Source: Methylocystis sp. (GTDB lineage Bacteria > Pseudomonadota > Alphaproteobacteria > Rhizobiales > Beijerinckiaceae). From it: 64,000 nt of DNA. Both the position numbers and the translations under genes were made by a program. The DNA is taken from NCBI GenBank assembly GCA_016178015.1, contig JACOUB010000047.1:1-64000 (forward strand). Direction: 5' to 3'. Shown here piece after piece: positions 44,390 to 54,116 of this stretch (the stretch's first letter is position 1; every line of letters starts with the position of its first letter). A model generated the notes under the pieces. It ran no database searches. It saw nothing but the letters and a program-made list of their open reading frames with translations, and was not told the DNA's origin.

Positions 44390-45196
44390 CTATCTGGCCT
44401 TCACATAGGCGCGCACGAGGCGCTTGAGGGCGACGACGCCGGCGACGTTGTGGCCGCGCGAAAGGTCATGCGTCGGATTGCCGCCAGAAAAACCAGCCGC
44501 GTAATCGCTGATGACGGCGACGCCGGCGAACGGCAGCGAAAAGCGTCGAGCCAGGATCGCCTCGGGGACGAGCGACGGCCCGAGCAGATCGGCGCCGAGC
44601 AGACGCGCCATTTTCACCTCGGCCGGCGTTTCGAAACTCGGGCCGGAAAACCACATGAAAACGCCCTCGCGCAGCGTAATGCCGGCGCCGCTGGAGGCAA
44701 GTTTGAGACGGCGCTGCAGCCGTTTGTCGTACGCCTCGGTCATGTTCACGAAATTGTTGTCGCCGCCGGCCCCGACCAGAGGATTGAGGCCGTTGAAATT
44801 GATGTGATCGATAATGGCGACGAGACTGCTCGGCATCAGATCGGCGCTCACCGAGACCGCGGTGACGGCGGAGAGCAAACTGCGGACGCCAAGATGCGTC
44901 AAAGTTTCGATCGGCCTGGCCATGAGGCTGGGGTCGCCCGTTTCGTAGAAATTTGCGCAGCCCTTGAGAAACACGGTGGGAATTCCATCCACCGCGCCGA
45001 TGATCAACTCTCTTTCGTCGCCGGCCGGTCCGATTTGGGGAAATCCAGGCAGTTCGGCGTAACGAATGATCACCGGATTTTCCGCTATGTCGGCGACCCC
45101 GGCGAAATTGTGTCCGAGGATGATCGCTGCCTCGACCATTTCTAAGGCGCTGCGGGCTTTTATGGTCTCCGCCGCAGTTTGCGCCGGACGGGTCAT
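44390..45196 (-). CDS. Purine nucleoside phosphorylase (PNP/MTAP family)
   Basis: 268 residues. PNP features are AIILGHNFAGVADIAENPVI near the phosphate loop, VSVSADLMPSSLVAIIDHIN, GVFMWFSGPSFETPAEVKMA and DLLGPSLVPEAILARRFSLP. The enzyme splits purine nucleosides with phosphate to a base and ribose-1-phosphate in salvage. The position where many type I enzymes have GMSTVPE reads GPSLVPE, so substrate choice may differ, including methylthioadenosine. It is transcribed toward the ParDE-like module. Confidence 0.85.
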   Translation of the reverse strand: MTRPAQTAAETIKARSALEMVEAAIILGHNFAGVADIAENPVIIRYAELPGFPQIGPAGDERELIIGAVDGIPTVFLKGCANFYETGDPSLMARPIETLTHLGVRSLLSAVTAVSVSADLMPSSLVAIIDHINFNGLNPLVGAGGDNNFVNMTEAYDKRLQRRLKLASSGAGITLREGVFMWFSGPSFETPAEVKMARLLGADLLGPSLVPEAILARRFSLPFAGVAVISDYAAGFSGGNPTHDLSRGHNVAGVVALKRLVRAYVKAR

Positions 45197-45309
45197 CGCC
45201 TGCCTCTAAAGAATGCACGAATCGCTGACCGCAGCTTGTCAGGACGCCGGCCGCTCGGCAAGAGGAGGGGGGCTGAGGACGCAGAGGGCCAGGACTGTTA
45301 TTTTGGCCT

Positions 45310-46938
45310 TCACGCGAGATCGCCTTTTTGCGGGTCGGCTTCAACGCGGAAGGCGGCGGCGAACAGGGCGCGCGTGTATTCGCTGCGCGGCGCCGCGAAA
45401 ACCTCGGCCGCTGGACCTTCCTCGACGACCTTGCCGCGCCGCATGACGATGAGGTGGGCAGCCAGCGCTTTCACCACCTTGAGATCGTGGCTGATGAACA
45501 AATAGGCGAGCGAGCGCCTGGTTTGCAAATCGCGCAACAGATCGACGATCTGCGCCTGCACGGACATGTCGAGCGCTGAGGTGGGCTCGTCGAGGACGAT
45601 GAACTTCGGTTGCAGCGCGATCGCTCGCGCGATGGCGATGCGTTGCCGCTGGCCGCCGGAAAATTCGTGCGGATAGCGGTCCATCGTGGCCGGATCGAGC
45701 CCCGTTTCCACAAGGGCGCGCGCGACGATTTCACGGCGTTCGCTAAAGGAAAGATTTTGCTCTTGCACGCCGAGGCCTTCGGCGACGATCTCGGCGACCG
45801 ACATGCGGGGCGACAGCGAGCCGTAAGGGTCTTGGAAGACGATCTGCATGTGGCGACGCAGCGGCCGCATCTCGGCGACGCTTCGATCGTCGATGCGCTG
45901 GCCGAGATAGACGATGGGGCCCTCGGAGCGAATGAGGCGCAACAGAGCCAGCCCGAGCGTCGTCTTGCCCGAGCCCGATTCGCCGACCACGCCGACCGTG
46001 GCGCCGGCGCGGACCGTGACCGAGACGCCGTCGACGGCTTTGACATGATCGACGGTGCGGCGCAGGAAACCGCGCTTGATCGGAAACCAGACGCGCAGAT
46101 TGTCGGCGCTGACGAGGATCGGCGCGGTCTCGTCTTCCAATGGCGGCGCGCCTTTTGGCTCGGCGGCGAGCAACGCCTTGGTGTAAGGGTGCTGCGGCGC
46201 CGTGAAAACGCGTTCCACGGCGCCCGTCTCCACGATCCGCCCGCATTGCATGACGCAGACGTCATCGGCGAAGCGTCGAACCAGCCCGAGATCATGGGTG
46301 ATGAACAATATGGCCATGCCGTGAGTCTGTTGCAGCCGCTTCAACAGCACGAGGATTTGCGCTTGCACCGTCACGTCGAGCGCGGTCGTCGGCTCGTCGG
46401 CGATGAGCAAGTCCGGCTCGTTGGCGAGCGCCATGGCGATCATCACGCGCTGACGCTGGCCCCCCGATAGTTGATGGGGATAGGCGCCAAGACGCGCGGC
46501 GGGATCGGGGAGGCCAACCTCGCTCAGCAACTCAATGACGCGTCCGCGCATCCGATCGCCGCTGCGCGCGCCGTGCAACTCGAGGATCTCGCCGATCTGC
46601 CGCTCGATCGTGTGCAATGGATTGAGCGACGTCATCGGCTCCTGGAACACCATGGTGACCTTGGCGCCGCGAATGTCGCGCAGGCGACTCTCCTCAAGCG
46701 CCAGGATGTCTCGGCCTAAGAAACGGATGCTTCCCGAGGGATGGCGCGCCGAAGCCGGCAGCAAGCGCACGATCGACAACGCGGTGATCGATTTGCCTGA
46801 GCCGGACTCACCGACGATCGCCAGCGTGCGCCCGCGTTCGAGCGCGAACGAGACCCTGTCCACGGCGAGCGTTTCCGTGCCGCCCTGGCTGAAGGCGATG
46901 GAAAGGTCGCGGACGTCGAGGAGGGGGGAAGAGGTCAT
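45310..46938 (-). CDS. yejF: Peptide ABC transporter, fused two-ATPase subunit YejF
   Basis: 542 residues from ATG at 46938, which overlaps the PIN gene stop (ATGA). Two complete ABC domains are present, each with Walker A (GESGSGKS and GESGSGKTT), a signature (LSGGQRQR and FSGGQRQR) and Walker B ([12 protein letters not shown] and [12 protein letters not shown]). OPP-type C-terminal extensions ([11 protein letters not shown]) are also seen. It energises the YejABEF importer of peptides, including microcin C-type compounds. It should follow yejE directly; 1.1 kb of small modules intervene. Confidence 0.93.
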   Translation of the reverse strand: MTSSPLLDVRDLSIAFSQGGTETLAVDRVSFALERGRTLAIVGESGSGKSITALSIVRLLPASARHPSGSIRFLGRDILALEESRLRDIRGAKVTMVFQEPMTSLNPLHTIERQIGEILELHGARSGDRMRGRVIELLSEVGLPDPAARLGAYPHQLSGGQRQRVMIAMALANEPDLLIADEPTTALDVTVQAQILVLLKRLQQTHGMAILFITHDLGLVRRFADDVCVMQCGRIVETGAVERVFTAPQHPYTKALLAAEPKGAPPLEDETAPILVSADNLRVWFPIKRGFLRRTVDHVKAVDGVSVTVRAGATVGVVGESGSGKTTLGLALLRLIRSEGPIVYLGQRIDDRSVAEMRPLRRHMQIVFQDPYGSLSPRMSVAEIVAEGLGVQEQNLSFSERREIVARALVETGLDPATMDRYPHEFSGGQRQRIAIARAIALQPKFIVLDEPTSALDMSVQAQIVDLLRDLQTRRSLAYLFISHDLKVVKALAAHLIVMRRGKVVEEGPAAEVFAAPRSEYTRALFAAAFRVEADPQKGDLA

Positions 46939-47381
46939 GTGAGGGCGCGGATGTTGTTGATGGTCGAGGAGTCGAGGCCAATCCAAATCAATCCTACCGG
47001 CAATTCGAGTTTCCTGTCCGCGGTCACGAACGCTCTGCATTTGTTCAGCCGCGCCGTTGCGATATGAATGGCGTCGGGAAGTTTTGTCGTATTATGAATT
47101 GCGCGTTGCCTCGCCGCTTCGATCAAGATGTCTCGACTGACAGGATGTGTCTCTAACCCCTTTGGCGCGTCAAGCAATTCTGCATATATATCAGCGAGTT
47201 CCTGATCCTTCTCTTTAAGAGGTTTCACAAGCAGTTCGGCCAATATCAATTCGCTGATTACGCCGACGACCTCATTTTTGTCGATTATTTTCAGCAGGGC
47301 GCGAGCGCAATCCGATATCGCCCCTTCTCTTTCGAAAGCAAAAATGAAAATGTTGGCGTCAACATAAACCTTGGTGGTCAT
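46935..47381 (-). CDS. PIN-domain toxin (VapC-like)
   Basis: 148 residues with the four acidic residues of the PIN nuclease site: Asp8 (KVYVDANIF), Glu44/Glu49 (ISELILAEL), Asp103 (KLPDAIHIATA) and Asp122 (FVTADRKLEL). VapC toxins cut tRNA or rRNA. Its ATG overlaps the antitoxin stop and its TGA overlaps the yejF ATG, so the module is in perfect register with the transporter operon. GC is a little lower than in yejF. Confidence 0.88.
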   Translation of the reverse strand: MTTKVYVDANIFIFAFEREGAISDCARALLKIIDKNEVVGVISELILAELLVKPLKEKDQELADIYAELLDAPKGLETHPVSRDILIEAARQRAIHNTTKLPDAIHIATARLNKCRAFVTADRKLELPVGLIWIGLDSSTINNIRALT

Positions 47382-47632
47382 CTTTCACGATGGCTCCATT
47401 CATCCCTTAACGCACGAACATACTCAATGACCTCGGCGTCAGTTTGATAATAATTGCGCCGAATGTGCTTGTGCCTCTCGAACCAGCTTTGCTGGTTGGA
47501 CGCGCTGTCGTGGCGCGTCGCATCCTCCTCCGTGACGATGGTGATCGTGACCTGTTCCGCAGCGCCGATGGCGTCGCGCAAGTCGGCGGGTAGACGCGAC
47601 GCCGGATAATGTTCGCGGATGATCTTGTTCAT
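47378..47632 (-). CDS. Antitoxin of the PIN-domain module
   Basis: 84 residues from ATG at 47632. The N-terminus MNKIIREHYPASRLPADLRD and VTITIVTEEDATRH are shared with the paralogue at 47812-48042. The C-terminus (YYQTDAEVIEYVRALRDEWS) is the likely toxin-binding part. I do not recognise a named antitoxin fold, but order, overlap with the PIN gene and size support the role. Confidence 0.75.
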   Translation of the reverse strand: MNKIIREHYPASRLPADLRDAIGAAEQVTITIVTEEDATRHDSASNQQSWFERHKHIRRNYYQTDAEVIEYVRALRDEWSHRER

Positions 47633-47650
47633 GGCATCGACCCATAGTCC

Positions 47651-47781
47651 GTCATGCCCGCGCTTGTCGCAGGCATCCACGCCGTGACATCGCGGCGCGT
47701 TTCGAGAAGAAGCGCAGCGTTTGGTTCCGCGTCGCTGCGCAAAGTCCCGGCGTGGATGGCCGGGACAAGCCCGGCCATGAC
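47651..47781. repeat. Interspersed BIME-like repeat, family A
   Basis: Same arms as at 14776 and 29238 (GTCATGCCCGCGCTTGTCGC at one end, GGCCGGGACAAGCCCGGCCA at the other). It lies exactly between the two paralogous antitoxin genes. Confidence 0.8.
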
Positions 47782-47811
47782 GTGGGGCAGATTTGGGACC
47801 TGCATGCTCTA

Positions 47812-48042
47812 TTACCTGTCCCATTCCTCACGATCGCGCCGAAGGTCTTCATCGATTTCCTCCTTCGTGCGAAATGGTGGCGTTCTCGCCGCGAACATTT
47901 CATCGATGGTCATCACGTGCTCCGGACGATCCTCGTCTTCCGTCTCGATTGTGATCGTCACGTCCCGTGCGGCGTCGAGCCCGTTTCGTAAGTCGTCCGG
48001 TAGCTTTGCCGCCGGGTAATGATGTTTGACGATCCTATTCAT
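47812..48042 (-). CDS. Orphan paralogue of the PIN-module antitoxin
   Basis: 76 residues from ATG at 48042. MNRIVKHHYPAAKLPDDLRN and VTITIETEDEDRPE are closely related to the antitoxin at 47378-47632, but the C-terminus differs (MFAARTPPFRTKEEIDEDLR). No toxin gene follows; a repeat element and the second antitoxin do. It is either a duplicate that lost its toxin or an anti-addiction copy. Confidence 0.7.
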   Translation of the reverse strand: MNRIVKHHYPAAKLPDDLRNGLDAARDVTITIETEDEDRPEHVMTIDEMFAARTPPFRTKEEIDEDLRRDREEWDR

Positions 48043-48079
48043 GGCGCGCCTCGATGTGTTTTCGAACCCTATCACACCC

Positions 48080-49264
48080 TCACCTAAACGTCTTCCTCGG
48101 ATCGAAGGCGTCGCGCACCGCTTCGCCGGTGAAGACCAAGAGCGACAGCATGAGCGCGATAATGGCGAAACCGGTCAGCCCGAGCCAGGGCGCCTGAAGA
48201 TTCGACTTTCCCTGCAACAGCAGCTCGCCGAGCGACGGCGAGCCGGGCGGCAGGCCGAAGCCGAGGAAGTCGAGCGAGGTCAGCATCGTAATCGATGAAC
48301 TGAGGATAAATGGCAGGAAGGTCAGCGTCGCGACCGTCGCATTGGGCAACAGATGGCGCATAATGATCTTAAGGTTCGAAAGTCCCAGCGCGCGCGCCGC
48401 GTTGACATATTCGAAGTTGCGGGCGCGTAAGAATTCGGCGCGCACGACATGAACGAGCTGCACCCATGAGAACAGCAGCAAAATGCCGAGAAGCACGAAG
48501 AAACCGGGTATCAGAAACGACGAGATGATGATCAGCAGATAGAGTTGCGGCAGCGATGACCAGACTTCGATGACGCGCTGGAACACGAGATCGACACGCC
48601 CGCCGAAATAGCCCTGTATCGCGCCCGCCGCAACGCCGACGATCGAGGAAATGCTCGCCAGGATCAGACCGAACAGCACCGAAAGGCGGAAGCCGTAGAG
48701 AAGGCGCGCGACCACGTCGCGGCCTTGGTCGTCGGTGCCGAGCCAGTTCCATTCGATCGTGTGGCAGCCCGCATTCGGTTCATTTTGCGCCAGTTTCTTC
48801 GCCGCCGCCGCTTGGCATTGGGCCTCGCTCAGCAGCCAGGTGGGCGGCGAGGGCGCAGGCGTCGGCAAATCCAGATTATGCGTGTCATAAGAGTAGCGGA
48901 TAGGCGGCCAGATCATCCAGCCGTGGGCGCTGATTTCTTTGTCGATCGTCGGGTCCCGGTAGTCCGTTTGCGCGAGGAACCCGCCGAATTTTTCTTCCTG
49001 GTAGCTTTTAAAGACGGGGAAGAGCAGCTCGCCTTTATAAGAGACGACGATCGGCCGGTCGTTGGCGACGAAATCCGAGGCGAGCGACAGCAAGAACAGA
49101 ACGGTAAAGATCCAAAAGGACCAGAATCCCCGCTTGTTGGCTTTAAAATTGTCGAGCCGTCGCCGATCGATCGGCCGCAGTCGCAGCCAGCCGTCGCGCG
49201 GAACGTCAGGCGCGAGCCGCGCGGGAGCAGGACTTAAGGTTTCGGGCGCACTCCTGGTGTCCAC
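48080..49264 (-). CDS. yejE: Peptide ABC transporter permease YejE
   Basis: 394 residues. An N-terminal helix (WSFWIFTVLFLLSLASDFVA) and a periplasmic insert characteristic of YejE (SYKGELLFPVFKSYQEEKFG, APSPPTWLLSEAQ) precede five helices and the EAA-type loop VNAARALGLSNLKIIMRHLL. It forms the channel with YejB. It starts three bases after the yejB stop and should be followed by yejF. Confidence 0.93.
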   Translation of the reverse strand: MDTRSAPETLSPAPARLAPDVPRDGWLRLRPIDRRRLDNFKANKRGFWSFWIFTVLFLLSLASDFVANDRPIVVSYKGELLFPVFKSYQEEKFGGFLAQTDYRDPTIDKEISAHGWMIWPPIRYSYDTHNLDLPTPAPSPPTWLLSEAQCQAAAAKKLAQNEPNAGCHTIEWNWLGTDDQGRDVVARLLYGFRLSVLFGLILASISSIVGVAAGAIQGYFGGRVDLVFQRVIEVWSSLPQLYLLIIISSFLIPGFFVLLGILLLFSWVQLVHVVRAEFLRARNFEYVNAARALGLSNLKIIMRHLLPNATVATLTFLPFILSSSITMLTSLDFLGFGLPPGSPSLGELLLQGKSNLQAPWLGLTGFAIIALMLSLLVFTGEAVRDAFDPRKTFR

Positions 49265-49267
49265 GCT

Positions 49268-50377
49268 TTAAACCTCGCGCGTCTCGAAATCGATTCTCGG
49301 ATCGATCCAGGTATAGGTGAGATCGGAAATGAGATTAACGACCAGGCCGAGCAGGGCGAAAATATAAAGATCGGCGAACACCACCGGATAGTCGCGGTTG
49401 ACGATCGACTCGAAGGAGAGATAGCCCAAGCCGTCAAGCGAGAAGATCGTCTCGATCAGCACCGATCCGGTGAGAAAGGCGTGCACGAAGGCGCCTGGAA
49501 AACCGGCGATGACGATGAGCATGGCGTTGCGAAACACATGGCCGTAGAGAACTCTGTTCTCGGTCAAGCCTTTCATGCGCGCGGTCTGCACGTACTGCTT
49601 GCGGATTTCATCGAGAAAAGAGTTCTTGGTCAAGAACGTCTGCGTGGCGAAGGCGCCGAGCGTCATGGAGACGACGGGCAACGCGACGTGCCAAAGATAA
49701 TCGCCGATTTTTCCAACGAGCGAGAGCTGCGCGAAATCGTCCGAGGTGAGGCCGCGCAGCGGAAACAGCTGCCAGAACGAGCCGCCGGCAAACAGCACGA
49801 TAAGCAGCATGGCGAACAGGAAACTCGGTATCGCGTAGCCGATGATGACAAGGTTCGAGGTCCACATGTCGAAACGCGTGCCGTCGCGCACCGCTTTGGC
49901 GATGCCGAGCGGGATGGAGATCGAGTAGGAGAGGAGGGTCATCCACAGACCCAGCGATATGGAGACCGGCAGCTTTTCGCCGATGAGTTTCAGGACGCTC
50001 TCGTCGCGAAAATAACTGCGTCCGAAATCGAACACGGCATAGTTCTTCACCATCAGCAGAAAGCGTTCCCACGCCGGCTTGTCGAAGCCGAACTGTTTTT
50101 CGAGCTCGGCGATGAATTTCGGATCGAGACCCTGGGCGCCGCGATATTTGGCGCCGAAATCCGCGCCGCCGCCGGAGACTTGTCCGGTCTGAGTCTGGCC
50201 GACGTCGCTGCCGCCGCCAAAGCGCGCGGTGGCGCCGACGTCGAAGCCTTGCAATTGCGCGATGACGCGCTCCACCGGTCCGCCCGGCGCAAATTGCACG
50301 ACGGCGAAGGAAACGAGCATGATGCCGAGGATGGTCGGGATCATCAGCAAAAGCCGCCGCGCGATGTAAGCCGTCAT
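49268..50377 (-). CDS. yejB: Peptide ABC transporter permease YejB
   Basis: 369 residues. The YejB start MTAYIARRLLLMIPTILGIM and the YejB insert (GGSDVGQTQTGQVSGG, RGAQGLDPKFIAELEKQFGF) are followed by five helices with the EAA-like loop QYVQTARMKGLTENRVLYGH. It is the second half of the transport channel. It lies between yejA (three bases) and yejE (three bases) in a compact operon. Confidence 0.94.
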   Translation of the reverse strand: MTAYIARRLLLMIPTILGIMLVSFAVVQFAPGGPVERVIAQLQGFDVGATARFGGGSDVGQTQTGQVSGGGADFGAKYRGAQGLDPKFIAELEKQFGFDKPAWERFLLMVKNYAVFDFGRSYFRDESVLKLIGEKLPVSISLGLWMTLLSYSISIPLGIAKAVRDGTRFDMWTSNLVIIGYAIPSFLFAMLLIVLFAGGSFWQLFPLRGLTSDDFAQLSLVGKIGDYLWHVALPVVSMTLGAFATQTFLTKNSFLDEIRKQYVQTARMKGLTENRVLYGHVFRNAMLIVIAGFPGAFVHAFLTGSVLIETIFSLDGLGYLSFESIVNRDYPVVFADLYIFALLGLVVNLISDLTYTWIDPRIDFETREV

Positions 50378-50380
50378 CGC

Positions 50381-52255
50381 TCAGCGTCCCGCGTAGTTGA
50401 TCTTGCGCGCTTTCTCCTCGTCCCACCACCAGGTCGAGACGATGCCGGGATCATAGCGCGGCGATCGGGCCGGGCGACCGAATACGTCCCAGTGCGCGAT
50501 CCAATGCGTCGCTTTGTACCAGTGCGGAACCCAATAGCGGCCGGCGCGCAGCACGCGATCGAGGGCGCGGCAGATGGCGACCAGCTCGTCGCGCGAATTG
50601 GCGACGAGCGCCTTCTCGATCAGCGCATCCGTCGCCTTGTCGGCGACGCCGCTGAGGTTGCGCGAGCCGGACATTGCGGCGGCCGCCGAGCCAAACAGCG
50701 CGCGCAGTTCCTCGCCGGGCGAGAACGACATGCGGATGCGCTCGGTCATGATGTCGAAATCGAAATCGTCGAGGCGCTGCTTGTACTGCGCGGCGTCGAC
50801 GACGCGGATGCGGGCGTTGACGCCGAGCAGCCGCAGATTTTTGATGAAGGGCTGGGTATGACGCTCCAAGGCGTTGGAAAAGTCGAGGAACTCCAATTCG
50901 AGCGGCTTGCCGCCCGGCAGCCGCAGGATATTGTCTTTGCGCTCGCAACCGGCGGCGTTGAACAGCTCGACCGCGCGGCGCAGCAGATTGCGATCCTGGC
51001 CCGAACCGTCCGAGTTCGGCGGAGACAGCGGTTCGCCAAACACATCCGGCGGCAGCTTGTCGCGGAAAGGTTCGAGCAACGCTTTTTCCGCTTCGCTTGG
51101 CAGGCCTTTCGCCTCCAGGTCGGAATTTTCGAAATAAGACTTGGTGCGCTTGTAGGCGCCATACATCAGATTGCGGTTGGTCCAGTCGAAATCGAAGGCG
51201 TAACCGATCGCCTCGCGCACCCGCGGGTCGGCGAGCGACTTACGCCGCGTGTTGAAGAACCAGCCCTGCACGCCGGAGATGTTCTCGTCCGGGATTTCCT
51301 CGCGCTTGACGCGGCCGTCGCGAAAGGCGGGAAAATCATAGCCGGTCGCCCAGACGGCGGCGGTGAACTCCTCGCGCTGCGTAAACGCCCCCGCTTTGAA
51401 GGCCTCGAAGGCGACGTTGCGGTCGCTGAAATATTGGAATTTGACCGTGTCGAAATTGCCCTGGCCGACATTGACCGGCAAATCCTTGCCCCAATAATCG
51501 GGCCTGCGTTCGAAGGCGATGAAACGCCCTTGTTCGAACGCGCCGATCTTGTACGCGCCGGAGCTGAGCGGCGGCTCCAGCGTGGTCTCGTCGAACTTGC
51601 GCTTGGCGTAATAGGCCGCCGAGAAGATCGGCTGGCGGGCGACGATCAGCGGCAATTCTCTGGCCCGTCCAGGCGCCAGCCGCACGACCAGCACGTCGTC
51701 GCTTTCGGCGATCGCGCTAACCAGGTCGCGCAGCTCCTGGGCGATGGTCGGATGACCCTTGGCTTTGAGGATGTTTAAGGAAAACGCCGCGTCTTTGGCG
51801 GTCAGCGGCGAACCGTCGGCAAACCGCGCCTCGCTCCGCAACAGGAAGCGATAGGCAAGCTTATCGGCGGAGACGCGCACCGCCCTGGCGACGAGGCCAT
51901 AATAGGCGTCGCGTTCGTCGAGGCTCAGCGCCATCAGGCTATCGAACGCGAGCCCCATGCCCATCGCCGGGTTGCCCCGCAGGATGAAAGCGTTGAGCGA
52001 ATCGAAGCTGCCTTGAACTTCTTGCGAGATCATTCCGCCTTTGGGGGCGTCCGGGTTCACATAGGCGAACGCCTTGAAGTCCGGCTGTTCGGCGAGATCG
52101 CCGAAGGTCGAGACGCCGTGGCTTTCGGTTTCGCCCGAAGCCTCCGCCCATGCTGGCAGGGAAAGCGCAGGCAGAGCGGCAAGGCTCGTCAAGCTCGCCG
52201 CCCCGCCGAGCGCGGCGCGACGCGTTAAACGAGGAAGGGGTCGGAAATCAGCCAA
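50381..52255 (-). CDS. yejA: Peptide ABC transporter substrate-binding protein YejA
   Basis: 624 residues. The N-terminus LPRLTRRAALGGAASLTSLA is a signal peptide with RR before the hydrophobic core, possibly Tat. The SBP_bac_5 domain shows GVSTFGDLAEQPDFKAFAYV, FNTRRKSLADPRVREAIGYA and FDFDWTNRNLMYGAYKRTKS. It captures peptides in the periplasm for YejBEF. It is the first gene of the operon; the promoter should lie in the 236-base gap before gabD, which it opposes. Confidence 0.94.
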   Translation of the reverse strand: MADFRPLPRLTRRAALGGAASLTSLAALPALSLPAWAEASGETESHGVSTFGDLAEQPDFKAFAYVNPDAPKGGMISQEVQGSFDSLNAFILRGNPAMGMGLAFDSLMALSLDERDAYYGLVARAVRVSADKLAYRFLLRSEARFADGSPLTAKDAAFSLNILKAKGHPTIAQELRDLVSAIAESDDVLVVRLAPGRARELPLIVARQPIFSAAYYAKRKFDETTLEPPLSSGAYKIGAFEQGRFIAFERRPDYWGKDLPVNVGQGNFDTVKFQYFSDRNVAFEAFKAGAFTQREEFTAAVWATGYDFPAFRDGRVKREEIPDENISGVQGWFFNTRRKSLADPRVREAIGYAFDFDWTNRNLMYGAYKRTKSYFENSDLEAKGLPSEAEKALLEPFRDKLPPDVFGEPLSPPNSDGSGQDRNLLRRAVELFNAAGCERKDNILRLPGGKPLELEFLDFSNALERHTQPFIKNLRLLGVNARIRVVDAAQYKQRLDDFDFDIMTERIRMSFSPGEELRALFGSAAAAMSGSRNLSGVADKATDALIEKALVANSRDELVAICRALDRVLRAGRYWVPHWYKATHWIAHWDVFGRPARSPRYDPGIVSTWWWDEEKARKINYAGR

Positions 52256-52491
52256 TTCGGCCTCGGATCTGAAGTGACGGGGAACGAGTGTCCGGCCTTC
52301 GCGAAGGCGCTGACGCTTGGCCCCCGATTATGTCGGTTTTGCGCGCCCAAGCCACATGAGACTGTGGCTCTTCGCATATTCCTCGCCGGTTGGAAATCCT
52401 TCGGCGCGGACGCGCCCGAAATTGGGGCGCCGAAGCGATTCCTTTCCTATATGAGGCAGCGCCCATAGCGCGCATCGGGGAGGGAACGGCG

Positions 52492-53946
52492 ATGAATGTC
52501 GAAGAATTGGGGATTTTCCGCCAACACGCCTTCATCGATGGCGCTTGGGTCGGCGCCGACAGCGGCGCCTCGTTCCCCGTGCATGATCCGGCCGCCAGGT
52601 CCGTGCTTGGCCACGTTCCCGACATGGGCGCGGCGGAAGCGGGCCGCGCCATCGCGGCGGCCGCGCGGGCGCTCCCAGCTTGGCGCGGCAAGACGGCCAA
52701 GGAGCGCGCCCACATCATGCGGCGCTGGCACGCGCTCATCATGGCCGAGCAGGAGAGGCTCGCGCGCATCATCACCGCCGAACAGGGCAAGCCGCTGGCC
52801 GAGTCGCGCGGCGAGGTCGCCTATGGCGCCGCCTTCATCGATTGGTTCGCGGAGGAGGGCCGGCGCATCTACGGCGACGTCATTCCGGCGCAAGGGGCCG
52901 ACAAGCGCATTCTCGTGTTCAAGCAGCCGATCGGCGTGACGGCGGCGATCACGCCGTGGAATTTTCCGTCGGCGATGCTGGCGCGCAAGGTCGGCGCGGC
53001 GCTCGCCGCCGGTTGCACGATCGTGGTCAAGCCCGCCGAGCTCACGCCGTTTTCCGCCTTGGCGCTCGCCGAGCTGGCGCAGCGCGCCGGCGTTCCCGAC
53101 GGCGTCGTCAACGTGGTGACGACCAACGACCCGGCCGCCGTCGGCAAGGAATTTACGAGCAATCCGCTCGTGCGCAAAATCACCTTCACCGGCTCGACCG
53201 AAGTCGGCAAGATTTTATTGAAGCAGGCGGCCGAGAATGTGCAGAAGTGCTCGATGGAGCTGGGCGGCAACGCGCCCTTCATCGTGTTCGAGGACGCCGA
53301 TCTCGACCTAGCGGTCAAGGGCGCGCTGGCCAGCAAATATCGCAACGGCGGCCAGACCTGCGTTTGCGCCAACCGCTTCCTGGTCCAGGTTGGCCTTGCC
53401 GGCGCCTTCGCCGAGAAGCTGGCGGCGGCGGCGGCGGCGTTGAAGGTCGGCAATGGCCTCGAGCCCGGCGTTATGGTGGGTCCGCTGATCGAAGAGGCGG
53501 TCGTGGAGAAGGTCGAACGCCACGTCGCGGATGCGGTGGCGCGCGGCGCCAAGCTTCTCGTCGGCGGCAAGCGCCATCCGCTCGGCGGAACGTTCTTTGC
53601 GCCGACGGTGCTTTCCGGCGTCAACGAAGACATGCTGATCTTCCATGAAGAGACGTTCGGCCCCGTCGCTCCCATCATTCCGTTCGAGACCGAAGCCGAC
53701 GCCATACGTCTCGCCAACGCCACGCCATATGGTCTCGCCGCGTATTTTTACAGCCGCGACGTGGCGCGCGTGTTCCGCGTCGCCGAGGCGCTCGAATACG
53801 GCATGGTCGGCGTCAACGAGTCGCTGATCTCGACCGAAGTCGCGCCGTTCGGCGGCGTGAAGCAGTCGGGCCTGGGGCGCGAAGGCTCGAAATACGGCAT
53901 CGAGGATTACCTCGAAATCAAATACGTGTGCTTGGGGGGTATGTGA
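52492..53946 (+). CDS. gabD: Succinate-semialdehyde dehydrogenase (NAD(P)+)
   Basis: 484 residues from ATG at 52492 with GGGGAGGGA as ribosome site. Aldehyde dehydrogenase motifs: [20 protein letters not shown] (NAD site), [32 protein letters not shown] with the catalytic Glu, and [15 protein letters not shown] with the catalytic Cys. The C-terminal [20 protein letters not shown] is typical of GabD. It oxidises succinate semialdehyde to succinate, the last step of GABA breakdown. No gabT is near. Confidence 0.93.
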   Translation: MNVEELGIFRQHAFIDGAWVGADSGASFPVHDPAARSVLGHVPDMGAAEAGRAIAAAARALPAWRGKTAKERAHIMRRWHALIMAEQERLARIITAEQGKPLAESRGEVAYGAAFIDWFAEEGRRIYGDVIPAQGADKRILVFKQPIGVTAAITPWNFPSAMLARKVGAALAAGCTIVVKPAELTPFSALALAELAQRAGVPDGVVNVVTTNDPAAVGKEFTSNPLVRKITFTGSTEVGKILLKQAAENVQKCSMELGGNAPFIVFEDADLDLAVKGALASKYRNGGQTCVCANRFLVQVGLAGAFAEKLAAAAAALKVGNGLEPGVMVGPLIEEAVVEKVERHVADAVARGAKLLVGGKRHPLGGTFFAPTVLSGVNEDMLIFHEETFGPVAPIIPFETEADAIRLANATPYGLAAYFYSRDVARVFRVAEALEYGMVGVNESLISTEVAPFGGVKQSGLGREGSKYGIEDYLEIKYVCLGGM

Positions 53947-53951
53947 GGGGA

Positions 53952-54095
53952 GCGCGCTCCCCTCTCCCGCGAAGCGGGAGAGGGTGGCCCGGCGAAGCCG
54001 GGTCGGGTGAGGGCCGATGGGATTTGCGCAGCGGCGCCGCCCTCATCCGACCCTCGCTGACGCGAGGGCCACCTTCTCCCACAAGTGGGAGAAGG
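53952..54095. repeat. Cluster of GC-rich palindromes (REP-like)
   Basis: It contains CCCTCTCCCGCGAAGCGGGA followed by GAGGG, then GGCCCGGCGAAGCCGGGTCG, then a CTCGCTGACGCGAGGG and a CTTCTCCCACAAGTGGGAGA palindrome. The first is the same core as at 5793-5912. It lies between the convergent gabD and pentapeptide genes and may terminate both. Confidence 0.75.
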
Positions 54096-54116
54096 ATGCG
54101 CGCCCATTCTATTTTC

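Noticed and set aside
49481-51778. 765-codon plus-strand frame opposite yejB and yejA
   Set aside because: It lies antisense to two certain genes in a GC-rich genome and has no domain signature; it is a codon-bias shadow.
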